A DNA stretch of 64,000 nucleotides from Anthonomus grandis grandis (Eukaryota; Arthropoda; Insecta; Coleoptera; Curculionidae). The translations under genes and the position numbers were made by a program. The stretch lies in contig NC_065554.1 of assembly GCF_022605725.1 (NCBI RefSeq), positions 13,535,100-13,599,099 of the forward strand, given 5' to 3'. The notes beneath the pieces are model-generated. The model worked only from the letters and a program-made list of their open reading frames with translations. It had not been told where the DNA came from and did no database searches. Position 1 is the stretch's first letter. Every line of letters starts with the position of its first letter. Shown here in pieces: positions 1-12,330 of this stretch.

Positions 1-86
1 CTACTTGGATAATGACATTTTTCTCTTGGTTTCTTATAAGAGGTCCAGTTTTTCCAAGTATCATCGACGATGGTATTTCCTAATAA

Positions 87-780
87 CTAAACATCTTTCT
101 CCTTTGGCCGCTGACAAAGCTTGAACTCCTCTGGACAAGATCCTCTTGCTATGGCTTGCTGAAGACGGGTCGACGATCGCTTTTTTGCATCGACCTTCCT
201 TAGTTTGACGGGAGAGAAACTATCGCTTTCTAGAGGATGTCTGTTTACGTGACCTGCTTTGTCTCGTTTCCAACACTTTAACTCCAACTGGTCCTGGTGG
301 CTACTTCCTTAAATTACCTTCCTAATTATGCACCTGACGGATTCTTTAAGTCTCATTTAATCCCCTTCTTAAATCAATTGTCGAACACGAGCCTGACCCT
401 TGTTCTTGGCAGCTTTGAATTCCAGGGCCTGTATTAGTGCATCTAGTAGCATAGGTGGATGGGCTTGTAGTAAGTGCTGCCTCATTTCACCATCCCAAAG
501 GCCATCAAGGAATGCTTGGAGTGCCAAATGTTCTGAGTCTTTCCAGGATATGCCAGTCGAACCAAACGTGCAATATCGGCTTCAAATTCTTCAATTGATT
601 TTTTAGATACGTGTGATAGACATGACCATAACGCATCTCCGAATGCCTCACTAGATGGCCGTATACTTCTTGTTCTTCTGTCGACATTATTTGGGGGATG
701 GCACTAGCATCTCCTCTCAAGGCCAATATAAGGATCGTGATCTTTTCCATGGAGGATCCACCATTTGCTTTCGGAGCCAC
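87..780 (-). pseudogene. LTR (gypsy-type) retrotransposon gag remnant
   Basis: Read on the - strand, 780 to about 600 gives a capsid-like segment with ALRGDAS and EMRYGH. A frame change near 600 leads into FLDGLWDGEMRQHLLQ and an ALEFKAAKNKGQAR segment at about 520-380. The next piece (287-87) has a degraded zinc knuckle (CWKRDKAGHVNRHP; one Cys and the final Cys changed). This order, capsid then knuckle, is that of gypsy gag proteins. At least two frame breaks. Sequence to the left edge (86-1) continues as a likely start of pol, cut by the window. No LTR is visible inside the window. Confidence 0.7.
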
Positions 781-863
781 TTCAAACTAACGCTAATAAA
801 CATTATAGGATCTAGTACCACCAAATTGAGACAGTTTGATGCGCGTCAGTCCAATAGATTTCG

Positions 864-1900
864 TTATGGGACAAACTTTGTTCTTGTGGTCTTGTTTATA
901 ATCATCTTTACATTACTTTCATCCGCATCGAACACTGTCACGGTAGTTACCAAAGGTTCAATTATTTCTTCAATAAGACTATCAAGGTTCAACATCTCTT
1001 GCTCGTCTTTAATAGCGTGACTTATAGCATTGCTCCAGTTTTGTTCGGTAATGTTATCCAACGTCACTTCAAAAGTTCTCTAATATATTTGATTTTAAAG
1101 GTACTATTATGACTACCAATAAATCATTTTTCTTGTGCTCAAATTAATTCTAAGGGATTTAATTCGCAATAGTGAGGTGGCAAAAGAAGAACTTATATTA
1201 TATTATGCTCTTTGGTCATTTTATCAATGACCAATTAAATTTTTTAAACTTTAAATTTTGCTTGATGATTTTTCATTATTATTAGAAGCTCTGCTTTTAC
1301 GGCATCATTATCAAAAGGTTTACTTTTTCGGTAAGCCAATTTTTTGTTTTCCTCTTTCTCGAGCTGAACTAGAATGATGGCTGGCATTGTCCATAATAAT
1401 GATGGAACTTTCAGGAATTGGCCTGATAATTTCAAAAAAATAATCATTAAAAACATCAGCGTTCGTTTTCTCATGGTAATCTTTAGTTGATTTACATTCG
1501 AATTTAAATAAACCGCCATCTAACTATCCTTTATCGCTACCAATATGTCTAATTATTAATGCGACAGATTTTGACATTTTTGTACTGGCATTAGTTGCTC
1601 ATGATGTGTCCTTCGTTTGTTATTCCCATGTTACAAAAAACAGAAAATGTTTCTTTCTTTCCTTTGAAACTTTTTAATTTATCTTAAATATTTTCTTCTC
1701 CAACAGACCACTTCTGCATCTATTTAAATAGATTTTTTATTTTGCTTTTCCGAAGCAAAATTTTGTTCATGTAAAACTATCCATAACTTTTTCGTTTCTA
1801 TTATTGGTACATTTTCATATTCTTTTATTACTTTTAAAATTTTATATATTGTCGAGATATCCCTGTTAAAATAAAATAAATGTACTTATCTTTTGATTAT
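864..1900 (-). pseudogene. IS630/Tc1-type DDE transposase remnant
   Basis: On the - strand, 1900 to 864 reads as a broken transposase of the widespread insect IS630-like family. In order: a GGLFKFECKST segment near 1510; IIIMDNASHHS (second catalytic Asp region) near 1390; LPPHYCELNPLELI near 1160 (third catalytic Glu region, with typical LPPYHCxxNPIEL form); and a C-terminal NWSNAISHAIKDEQEM helix with an acidic tail at 1060-880. Several frameshifts and stops separate these pieces. The N-terminal DNA-binding part (1700-1900) is only weakly recognisable. No terminal repeats were found. Confidence 0.72.
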
Positions 1901-3779
1901 ATTTTTCGCTCTTCTTTTACTAAGAAGTCTCACTCTCAGTGACATTCTCACTACAAAGTGCAATAAATATTGAAAAATATATTTTATCATTAGGGTATAT
2001 ATTATATACTAAAAGATACCACCTAATTATATTAAGAATTGAATAAATCAGGTATCTATCTACATTTATAGCTACCTAGACTGATACTTTGTGACCACAT
2101 AGCTGCAAAACATCATTGTTTATTACTTGAGTACCTCTAGAAGTATTTAGAATACGTACTTAATACCATAATGTTAAATTGGGTCTTAATTATTACTTAC
2201 TAATTACTTACTAAGCGTAAAAGAGGTAGGTGCATTTAAAATACATATACTAGTACTTTAAATGCATGCTTGTCTTTATTAAAATTGTGGATCTAAAATC
2301 TATTTTTAACAAATGTCTTTAACCTACCTTAGGGTTGAATAGCCGCCGAGTTCTAATAAGAAAGATATATATACTTTATTAAATATTTGCCAGCTACACT
2401 TTGCTCATCTAATTTCTTTTTAATTTTATTTAGGATTTTGTCAAAGGATATTCTGAGTGATCAACATACTTTTGGGAATTTTAAAAATTCCTTTCCTTCA
2501 TTAAGCTGATTGAAATCAATTAAAACCCACTTTATTAATAAATGATATTTCTGACGCGATTTTATTGTCATTTAAGTCATTGTAATAAGTCTGATTCCAC
2601 TAATAAAAACCGTTTAAAAAAGTTATTAATCTTTAGTTATACTTATGATGATGGTTATAGAATTGGGATCTAAAAAGTATTTTAGGTGTTAATTAAAAGG
2701 TGGTTAAAAATTGACATAAAAAATAACGAATAGGTCATGCTCGTGTCTAATGTCTAAAATATAATGAAAAAAAAACTGAATTATATTCAGTATGATGTAA
2801 TACATGTATGTACACACATATATGTTTTTATGACTCGGTCTAAGTATATTTTTTAACCTTTAAATATTTTTGCATATTTTAAGTAATGTACTTTAAAACA
2901 GTATAATAAATAAAACTTAAAAGTTTTTAAATAGAAAAACTAATAATACGATAGGCAGAGAATTCTATTTCTTCTTTTGATTTGCTTATTTTTAATAAAC
3001 TTTATTCGTTCTTAAATCGCAGGGAGATAAAAAAAGGCAAAATATATTTTAATTAATATTTTCAGAAACGTAGTATAACTTTAAATTTAATATGACATTT
3101 TTCCCATCAATTTCAATTTGTCATTTTCTTTTCATTTGTCTCTGCTCTTCTCATAATTAATTTCACCATTGCTAGTAAGCTTTGGTTAGTGTGGAAATCA
3201 AATTAAAACAGTTTTATTACGATTTAGAAATACAACAAAATTTCACAAATAATATGCTTTTAAAGATTGAACAATAACTAACTACTATTTATCATGAATA
3301 AATATACTTTTCTAATAATCGAAGTGTACTGCGATTTTCTAAAACCGATACCTATGCGATTCAGCGCACGTGCCGTATAACCCGTGTAAAGACAAAATAT
3401 TAAAAATAACAGTATGTGTGCATTATTGCTTAATTTTTTCTTTGCAAATTGACAATTATTAATAAATAACCCTATTTTTTTAAGGATAATAATAATGTTA
3501 TATATTATTAAACAAAAATCGTAAATGATTTACACTCACTTTATTTCAGAAAATTATAAGGATTAATAATTGTACCCACATAATGCATCAGCCATATCGT
3601 TTATATGTTAACTGAATGCAGTAAAACCCTGAACAAGATCACTGAACTTTGGCTAATTAATAAAATTAAAACTGTTTAAAAAAAAATTTATAAGGGATTA
3701 TCTCTAACCTAAGGGAACCTTGTGATACAATGTAACATTATAATTTCAATTCTTTCTCTATTTACGGTAACAACTGTGT
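1901..3779. other. AT-rich DNA, nothing recognised
   Basis: No open frame of useful length, no repeat signature and no RNA gene seen on either strand. Confidence 0.5.
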
Positions 3780-4500
3780 CAATTTCCTCTTGAGGAATGG
3801 AATTTAGAGCATTTTGAATATGCTCTATGATATCTTTTCTGATTGTGGGACATATTTGGTACACGTCTTTAATTCGTCCCTATTAGTAAAAGTCATGAAG
3901 ACAACTACTATTTTCAGTCCAGCAATCTGGGTAACTGTTAATCAGAAAGTAATATATTCTTTGAGAATAATGTGCTGGACCCATAACCATTATGTTTATA
4001 CCATATATCTATACTTAGGTCAATGGGAAAATCTTCTAACAGTATTGGCAAGAAATTTTGTAAAAAGTTATTATATGAATCTTCATCTAAATGTTCATCA
4101 ATAATAAATAATCTAATAAGTTAAGTTCTCAAGTGAGGGTTTTCTACTACTTCTACTATAACTACAACTAGAAAAACTAGGTTCATCGTCTTATGAAATT
4201 AGAAAGAGGAGTTGGAGATTTTGGTTGCATGTTTCTCTAAGTCAATGGTCGATTTGTTTGTAAAAATCATTTTCTGACACAGATTCACGATACGGATGAA
4301 TTTTAAATTCTTTCAAAATTTGAAACACCGAAGGATGAATAAAGATTCCTAGATGAAGCGAGATTTCTCTTGTGCTAAGAGAGACTTTAACTGCCTGGGA
4401 AAACGTTTAAATAGCTTCGAGTGCCTGGAGATAATTTTTTAGATTTCTTGCAGACAGTTGGACAATGCTTATTGCTCGCCTACCATTGGCTGTAACTGCC
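3780..4500 (-). pseudogene. Mariner-like transposase remnant (DUF4817-type family)
   Basis: On the - strand, 4460-4230 reads SLSTREISLHLGIF..FQILKEFKIHPY, the N-terminal helix-turn-helix of this mariner-related family. Then 4110-3960 reads IIDEHLDEDSYNNFLQNFL..IDIWYKHNGYG, the region around the second catalytic Asp (here the usual QHDG is KHNG). The C-terminal helix lies at about 3860-3780 (RAYSKCSKFHSS). Many frameshifts are present and the first Asp block is barely visible. The + strand open frame at 3814-4104 is its shadow. Confidence 0.6.
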
Positions 4501-4603
4501 TAAACAATGCTTTTTTTGACAAAAATTCCATGTGAACTGTATTTTTATATTCCTGTAGGAGTATTCTTGAGATCAAAAAAAATCAAAATTGATTGGAACT
4601 TTG

Positions 4604-5010
4604 TGGCGCCCAACATGTAAGAATCTTGAATAGAGCATATTTCACAAATATTTCAAGCGGTATGAGAAAAAATTATTCAATTTTTAATATTGAAACTGTA
4701 GGCGATAAAGCCCTTCTACTCATCCCTATTTAACATCCTTATCTCCTTGAAATTGTGTACATAGTTGAGCCCATTATCGATTTCAACAAATTTTTGAACG
4801 TTACTTTTCAGGCCAAATCCTAGTATAATGAATATGTGATTAGTATATTGCTTTCCTGGCAACAAAATTTGACAAAAGTGAGTAAAAGTTTGGCGCCCAA
4901 CATGTAAATATTTCTAATGGACCATATTTCACAAATATCCCAAACAGTCATTTGTCGATATTGAAATTATAGGCGAGAAATCTCCTCTCCCCAGGTATTG
5001 GATATCTTAA
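4604..5010 (+). repeat. Diverged tandem repeat with a tRNA-Lys-type primer-binding-site motif
   Basis: Two units start at 4604 and about 4891. Each begins with GTGGCGCCCAACATG or TTTGGCGCCCAACATG and continues with a related 100 bp (…CATATTTCACAAATAT…AGGCGA…). A third, inverted copy lies at 11655-11790. TGGCGCCCAAC is the complement of a tRNA-Lys(CUU)-type 3' end with CCA, as used by many insect LTR elements. An LTR-element leader is therefore the best guess, but no LTR is visible. Confidence 0.4.
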
Positions 5011-5219
5011 GTACCAATGCTATGCATTGATGAAGAGAACAAATAAGGAATGTGGAAAAGTTTTAGTTATTTTATTCAAGTCACTCCAATCAAGCATCGT
5101 CGACTTATGTACGACTATACTCTCATCCCTACTTGACCGAATTACCTAATCTTCTGATATATACATCTATAGACAAAAGATCCACACTAACCTTAAGATT
5201 CATAGATAAAAGATAGATA

Positions 5220-5840
5220 AAATTCTTAGGGCTTTATGTAGAATTTGGTGGGGAGTTGATCCAAACACTTTATTAACAGCATTTTTCGCGTTGGTTAGGT
5301 CTCAATTGGATTTTGTTTCAATCTATCTGAAAGCATGTAGTGCTAAAGCACTTAATAAATTGGATGTAGTTTTTTTTAGGGATTACTCATCTATTTGGGG
5401 TGCCTAAGGTCTACACCAAGGGCTGCATTACTAGGGGAAGCAGCGGTGGTTTATTTGAAATGTAGAAGAAAACTTCTAGCCATTAAAATGGTCTCTAAGC
5501 TTTTAATGATTACCAATCATCCTATTACTCAATTATTAAATAATATACGTCTGAAAATCATACTTAGGCCAGAATTCTGGCATGACAGATGTATCCCATA
5601 TTTAGTACTCGCATATCAACAATTTAGGCCTCACATTAAGTCGCTCTATAGAGGTTTTATTTTTCCTTGCTATGAATTTCCTTTTAATACTTTAAATGAG
5701 ATGCTTGCATGATGTTTTCAATGTTTTAAAAGAAATAAATATGATAAGTTTTAAAGAAGCATGTAATTTGGTAATTGGTCGAAAAAAGCATAGCTATGCT
5801 AAAATACAGTCATTTTTTTTTTACTTGGAAGTCATATTAT
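5220..5840 (+). pseudogene. LINE (Jockey/CR1-like) C-terminal domain remnant
   Basis: The + strand reads WWGVDPNTLLTAFFALVRSQLDF near 5250-5320, then ALNKLD, then GCLRSTPRAALLGEA at 5395 onward and KMVSKLL..NHPITQLL. This is the conserved thumb and C-terminal region after the reverse-transcriptase catalytic core in Jockey/CR1-type LINEs. At least two frame changes; the catalytic RT motifs are absent, so it is a 5'-truncated copy. A downstream frame (5710-5830) may continue it. Confidence 0.6.
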
Positions 5841-6882
5841 TTAATAACAATTAACCATATTTACCAGGTCTAGTCCCTTGCGACTTTTTTTTTTAATTTC
5901 CATTACTGAAAAGTTTTATCAAAGGGTAGATTTAAAGCCAAAAAACATATATAAATAAGTGCGAGGATTAGAAAAGACGCTGAAAGAAGCACTTGGAAGA
6001 AAATACCATAAATATGTAGTTTGTGAAGGTACCAAAACTAACTTTATTTAGCAAAACTCGTATGTTACATGGGAGATCTTAGCTATTACTTTAAAGGTAC
6101 TAATTTAATAAAGAAAAAACTTGGTAACAACTTAAAACCATTCAACAGCCAATAGTGTTTTTAATTTAATTATGTCAACAATCAGTAAGTGAAGATTTTT
6201 AAAATAAAAGTACATTAATAGCGTTTTAAGATATGTAGGCAACATTATTCATAAAAAATACAATCCAAAAATACAACGACAATAACGAATTTAAATAATG
6301 AATTTGAATTAGAACAATGCACAACTGTCGAAAATTATTATTTGCGATTATGGTGCTCAAATTATATAAATTATTTTTATAAATTTATACCTTTTTTAAA
6401 ATTTTATAAATCGCGAAAAGTGGTGCCAAATAAAAAACAGAAAATATTATTAATATTATTACCCAATATTAAAAATCAAAATTTTTTATTTCGGTAATAA
6501 CTCAAAAAGTCAAAAAGATAGCCGACTGCGGTTTTCAGGTTTTTTTTTCTAGTGAATTTAATCTACTTTTTGATTTTACTATCAAAATTATACCGTGCAA
6601 TTTTTGTGGAAAAGCCTAATTAAGCGGTACTAATACTGGATAAAACTATTAAAAGCACTTACATTTCGGTTCTAAATATATTAAAAAAACGTATCTTCAG
6701 CTGACATTTTCCAGAGAAAATTAGAATTGAATTATTGACCTTTTAATTACGCTCCCTTGTGAAAATTTCGAACGTCAAAATAATTTTCACCATTTTTGTT
6801 TTGGCCACTTTTATAGTGTCAAAAAAATTCCAATAATGTCAGATCGATGCAATATCCGCAATCCACGCTTAGTGAAACACAA

Positions 6883-6904
6883 ATATATATATATATATAT
6901 ATAT
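6883..6904. repeat. (AT)n microsatellite
   Basis: Eleven AT units in AT-rich DNA. Confidence 0.9.
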
Positions 6905-7518
6905 GCTTTTAAATAACAAGCTATTAAAAAAAATACTTAAAAAAGATGAAAGTATTTTTTTTATTTAATAAATCAAAAACCACGTATTTCCAAATTTCCT
7001 CAGTTTTTTATATTCGTAATAAAAATACTAATTAAATAACCACTAATTACCCAAAGTATAAAAGTAATAAAAATATTTATGACCGAAAAATAGTAAATTC
7101 TATGTCTATCTATAGTGTCTGTATAGATTAATTGATATTTTATTGAGGGCGTGTTCAAAAAATTCATTAAATCCGTAGAATAATATTTTTAGTTGCGCAA
7201 TTTTTTCAATAATAATTTTTTATTGAGGTCGGTCCAAATACCATATATGACCGCTCTTAAACTTTGTTTTAAAGGAACACTCTAAGGACATTTGGATTCG
7301 AAAGGAAGTTTGGTATATTTAATATACAATTCCTAAGGTTCGTCAGAAAAAAACATTTGAAAAATAATAAAAATTAACGGTACAACATAGTTCTTATTAA
7401 GCCTATTGTAAAATACCTAGTATAAATATTTTGTAACCTTTTTAATATTAACAGCCACCTTATCCAAAATTACCTAAATTTGTACAGTCAATATTTGAAC
7501 ATAAAATAACCTATTAAC

Positions 7519-7567
7519 CTAATATATAGTATATATACTATATAATATATAATATATATATATATAG
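7519..7567. repeat. Imperfect (TA)n tract
   Basis: TA-rich low-complexity block with short palindromic units (TATATAGTATATATAC). Confidence 0.7.
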
Positions 7568-10500
7568 TATTACCAATAATTGAAATACGCGTTTTTAAAC
7601 TTTTAAACAGAATATTACATGCATTAAAAATCCAACCGGCATCTTACATCAGCCACAATCTTTCTATGTAGAGTAAAAGCAGCTGGTGAAATACAAAACC
7701 ATCTGTCTGATTCAATTCATTCAATCGATTTTATGTTCTGAACAATTTAAATTCGTATCATTTTAAATTTATTATTTCTTGTAAGCCTCGATAAAACTCA
7801 AAAAATTGCGTTATGTTTTGTAAGAAATATTTTTTTTATTTTCTTATGAAATCTGTGTTTTCTCTATGTTTTGTCCCTCGATATGATTTATTTTTTATTA
7901 TGTGATACTTTTTAAAAGGATCTTTGTAAAAATATTAAATACCTTTTGAAAGCAGCCTAATATTTCTCTGCGAAAATGTTTTTAAATATATTTTTGGTAC
8001 ACCATTTTAAGTATCCGAACGTTTCATGCTAAGTTTAAAAATTCAGAATTACGACAAATTATGTGAAACTATACTTAACATTTCTATATAAAAAAGAAAA
8101 GTTGCTTTTATGCTATTATTTTAACCACACGTTTATAACTGTTCTATATTATATATACTGTTTATACCTGTATTACAAAATCAAATGATCTGATCGATCA
8201 GCAATATCGATTGTGTGTTTTATATTAAATATAGATATTTTAAAGTAAATACGCCCTATGATAAGAGATATTATTCAATGCAGTTGTTTTTATATCATTA
8301 ATAAGAAATATTATTTGATGAAAAACTCGAAAAAATATTAAAAAAATGTGTTAGGCTGTAAAAAAAATTAAATTTGCCTTATTAGCTTTCTGTACATATC
8401 ATATATGTATTTCTTCATTTACGATAATATTTTTTATATCTTTAATGTTTTTGTTTTTTCATTTAATAGTTAGATTACTTAAAGTTAAAACCTTTTAAAA
8501 TCCAGGATTTTAAATACCACATTTTTTGGGAACTTACTTAAACAATTTTAACAGAACGCAGGTGTCAGTTTACAAGTTCTCGGAATGAAATCTAGAACAA
8601 TAGTCGAAGGCCATCATTGCGATTTTCATTGACTCGACAGTGAGCATTGCAAAAACGGTTAAATTTTGAGCAGACTTGCACATTTTTAAGATTAAAATAA
8701 ATTCCAAGTTTCAAACATTTTATATCACCCATAGGTTAAAAGGAACACTATATATCTTAGCCTTTTAAACAAAACAAATCAAGTTTGGTATGCAGGTAAA
8801 TGCTCATTTTTTGACATTATTTTACAAATTTAATATTTAATAGAGTGCTATTTTTAGTGTTTAATAACTTTTTCTAAAAACTACTTTCACTAAAACTCTT
8901 TAAAACTCAAAAAAAACTCTTTTACTAAAAAAAATGATTGATGATGTCACCAATGATTTTAGTACCAAAGAATCATTATCTATTAGTATTTTGCGTATCT
9001 GACTTTGTTATTGTCACTTTTACAGTTACATAAACTGTACTTACTTATTTCAACTAAAAAAATTAATAAAAACTAAGTTCTTACATTTATTTTTAACCCT
9101 TTTAGCGATTAATGAACATATATAAAACAACAACTTAAACAAACGCCTACTAAAATGTCTACATCCTAACACGTTTCATCAATCAAGCCAAGCCGTATAA
9201 GTGTTCTCAATCGCTAATTTAACGCAAAACAATGAAAAAGAGTAAAAGTTCGCGAGTATTATATATGATAACTGAAGCCCAAAGAGGATATTAGCAAAGG
9301 CATTTTTATTCCCTTTAAAATGATATACAACTTATTAGGTACTGTACTGATGTTTAATTTAAGGAAGAGCCATTATTAGAATCTTTTTCTAAGCACAAGT
9401 CTAGTTTTTGTGCAATAATATCGATTTTTTCTTTTTTTGCTAAAATAACCTTTGAACTACACTACATCTAATTTATTCTATACTCTATTTCAAATAGGTA
9501 GAGAGTAATAAAACCTTATTAAGTATGCAAAAGAGATATAGGGTGACTCTCCAAAAATGTATGCCGCTTCCATAGTTTTCATTGCGAAATTAATTCTTTT
9601 TACAGAGTGCAGGTAGTACCTGAATTTACCCTGTTTATAAGCTTTTTCTATTATTCTCCATCAGATAAACACAAAAATGGTACGGTAAAATCAAACGTAA
9701 ACAATATGTGTAATTATGAATCCTCCCTTTTCCTGATGGCAATTTAATGCCTGTTGACAGGCCTTAAATGTGTGTGATTGGCGGGCTATCTTCTTATCTT
9801 GCCATATTTTTTTAAAGGTATATCCTTGGTTAAGCAACGTTTCTTCAAGTTAAAAAAATTTATTTTCCTTCCTGCGGTAATGCTTAATGGTTTTTAGGTA
9901 TTTTCTTCTCCAGCAAACAATTTTTCAGTAGAACTGATTTGCGATTATGCTTTTCCCCTACCAAATCGATATCTTAGTGATCCATAAGGGTTTTTTACCA
10001 TAAAAATGTGTTTTTTTTCTAATTTAACCAATATCACATATCTTACTATATCTGAAATTTGCATAGTACACTTTGTATATTATCATATTAATGTTGAATG
10101 GTAAAATCTTATATATTTAAAAAAAAATATGAAGATTAAAAGTGAAAACAAAATATTAATATTATATTTATTCACTCGATGTAAATTCTCTTGTCCGTTC
10201 TTAAGATTAAAAAAATACTAAAAAGATAATCAACTTAACATGTTTCCAGATGTTCTTCGGGATTGCTATTTTTCTCAGCTGGTTGCCTCAGAAAGAGCCT
10301 CTCACTAACTAAACTGTTGCCAACATTTATAGGTTTTAAGCAAAACTGAGTAAGAAGAAACTAAAAGAAAATGTATCTTTTAAAATATATACAGAGTGTC
10401 CAGAAATTAGACGGCCACATATTCTGGGACCCAAAATAAAGTCAAAATTTCATAAAAAGAAGGGTCCAAAAGATCAAAAGGTCTTAGTTTCTAAGACACA

Positions 10501-11027
10501 GAGTGTTAAAGATGAAGAGGTGATGGCGGTTTTTGTAAATATTTTTGAAACACGTAAGGATTTTTAAATAAAAAGGTACAGTTCTGGTATATTTCCTCAG
10601 TTTTTTATGCTCTATTTAACGAACTAAAACTTAGCATTGGATTGTCTTCAGGGGTGAAGGGGAGAGTAACACAAGGCAGGCGTGGAAAAAATTTGGTTCA
10701 AACTTGTTTTTTGTCGATTTTTCGTAATTTGCGCTACAGAGTTTAAAAACCTGAAGTTTTCTAAGTTAATAAGGTACTCATGTCATACCTCGCTAGAACT
10801 CACCTTTTTTAACAAAAATGCTTCTGAAAATTTCATTACAAAGTACTATTTTTTTTTATTTTACAAATCGAGTTCTGAATAATTACTTAGAGCCAATAAC
10901 CCGTTTTGTTGTTTAGCCGTTGTAAACCACAGTTAAATGTCAATAATTTGACAACTGTTAATTTTGTTGATTGCTGATCCTTTTACTAATAAAAGACAAA
11001 TCAAGTTATTCAGTGTAAAGCTTGTAC

Positions 11028-11652
11028 ATAATATTTCTAATAAAAAGGACGCACTTAACATTCTCAATCAGGTGCTCAAAAATGTTGCCTTGTAATCTCA
11101 TGTGATACAGGTGAAACTTAGGTCACGAAATAGGTCGAATTTAATTTTTCTGCAAACGTATCCTTTCACGCAACACCTCTTCGCTGTCGACTTCTGTTGT
11201 ATATGTCCCCTCAATGCCAAAACCATGAATGTGCGAATTTTCAATTTTTCTCATATATGCCAAAACAACGAATGTGCTCTCTTAAAGAAAATAAATAAAA
11301 AAATTAAAAGTCAATATAAATTTAATTTGCAACTCGAACAGTGAACAATCCTAATTATAAATCAGCACTCTAAAAAAAAGGGTGTATTTTTAGTGCTCCT
11401 TCGTATATTAAATGGGAGTTTTCTCAAAACTACAAATTTGCACATTCGCGGTTTTGGCATTGGAGGGACATATGCAACAGAAGTCGACAGCGAAGAGGTG
11501 CTGCATAAAAGGATACATTTGCAGAATAATTAAATTCGACCAACCTTCGACCAACCTCAAAGTTTCACGTGTATCACATGCGATTACAAGGCAACCTTTT
11601 TGAGCACCTTATTGAGAATGTTAAGTGTGTACTTTTTATTAGAAATATTATA
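11028..11652. mobile_element. Palindromic (foldback) MITE
   Basis: Arms of about 210 bp, 11028-11240 and 11425-11652, are inverted copies separated by about 185 bp. Both outer ends read ATAATATTTCTAATAAAAAG on the inward strand. Internal matches include the GTCGACTTCTGTTG block at 11187 and its complement at 11480. No coding capacity. It interrupts the older repeat/transposase sequence of the surrounding mariner. Confidence 0.7.
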
Positions 11653-11654
11653 AT

Positions 11655-11790
11655 CCAATACTTGGGGTGAGGAGATTTCTCGCCTGTAACTTCAATATCG
11701 ACAAATGACTGTTTGGGATATTTGTGGAATATGGTCCATTAGAAATATTCACATGCTGGGCGCCAAAATTTTACTCACTTTTATCAAATT
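11655..11790 (-). repeat. Inverted third copy of the primer-binding-site repeat
   Basis: Complement of the unit at 4891-5000: same CCAATACTTGGGG end, same AGGCGAGAAATCTCCT core and a GGCGCCCAGCATG motif. It also shares the preceding ACAAAAGTGAGTAAAA-like stretch (11780-11800). Confidence 0.6.
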
Positions 11791-12330
11791 GAATTTGTAT
11801 ATCGATATGCTACATCTTATACACCAACTCAAAAATAGTAATCTAATGGATTCAAATTTCCTCCAGTTTATCTACCCAGTAACCCTTCTTGCACCACCGT
11901 AATGAGCTGATGCTCCGTCGTGCTGAAAATTAACCTGATTTAGAACATTCCAGGAAAGATAGTCTAAAATATTTTCAAGCTGACTTTCTAAAAAGTTAAG
12001 GTACTCAGTAGTCAATTGCGTTGCGTTAGGCATTGCTGGAATTTAAATCGGACTGAAAAGTGTGTATTTAGTATCCCTCCTCATACACTAAAAGAATTTA
12101 TTTTGAAAGTTTTCACGACGCACAATACAAGGTTTTTCCTGAAAATAGAAATAGCGATTGCGAATATTAAAAACACCATATTTTATAAATGTGGCGTCTT
12201 CGCTCTACATAATAAAAGGAGCCAGTTGCTCGTGATTCCTAATGCACTCGCTAAACCTTTATTCTTAGCAAAAAGTCTTGGGGTCTAAGGACTTGGACAC
12301 GTTGATAATAATAGGGATGAAGACCTCTTA
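11790..12330 (-). pseudogene. Mariner-like transposase remnant inside the long-TIR element
   Basis: On the - strand, starting near 12310: YQRVQVLRPQDF (the start of the catalytic domain), GVFNIRNRYFYFQEKP near 12190-12130, LTTEYLNFLESQLENILDYL near 12020-11960, and VNFQHDGASAHYGG near 11930-11890, the second catalytic Asp block. The N-terminal helix-turn-helix is missing and the third catalytic block is replaced by the repeat at 11655-11790. Several frameshifts. The + strand frames at 11705-11902 and 12016-12288 are shadows. Confidence 0.6.

Larger units (their letters stand above)
6060..10380. other. AT-rich DNA, nothing recognised apart from the two AT tracts
   Basis: No coding frame, LINE or transposase motif could be supported. 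Short 'tagggtgactctcc' and 'taccctg' words near 9540 and 9628 could be mariner-type ends, but they are too weak to call. Confidence 0.45.

Noticed and set aside
3814..4104. 96-codon + strand frame
   Set aside because: Opposite-strand shadow of the mariner transposase remnant.
9540..9640. Mariner-type MITE suggested by 'tagggtgactctcc' and 'taccctg'
   Set aside because: Ends do not match beyond a few bases; no inverted arms.
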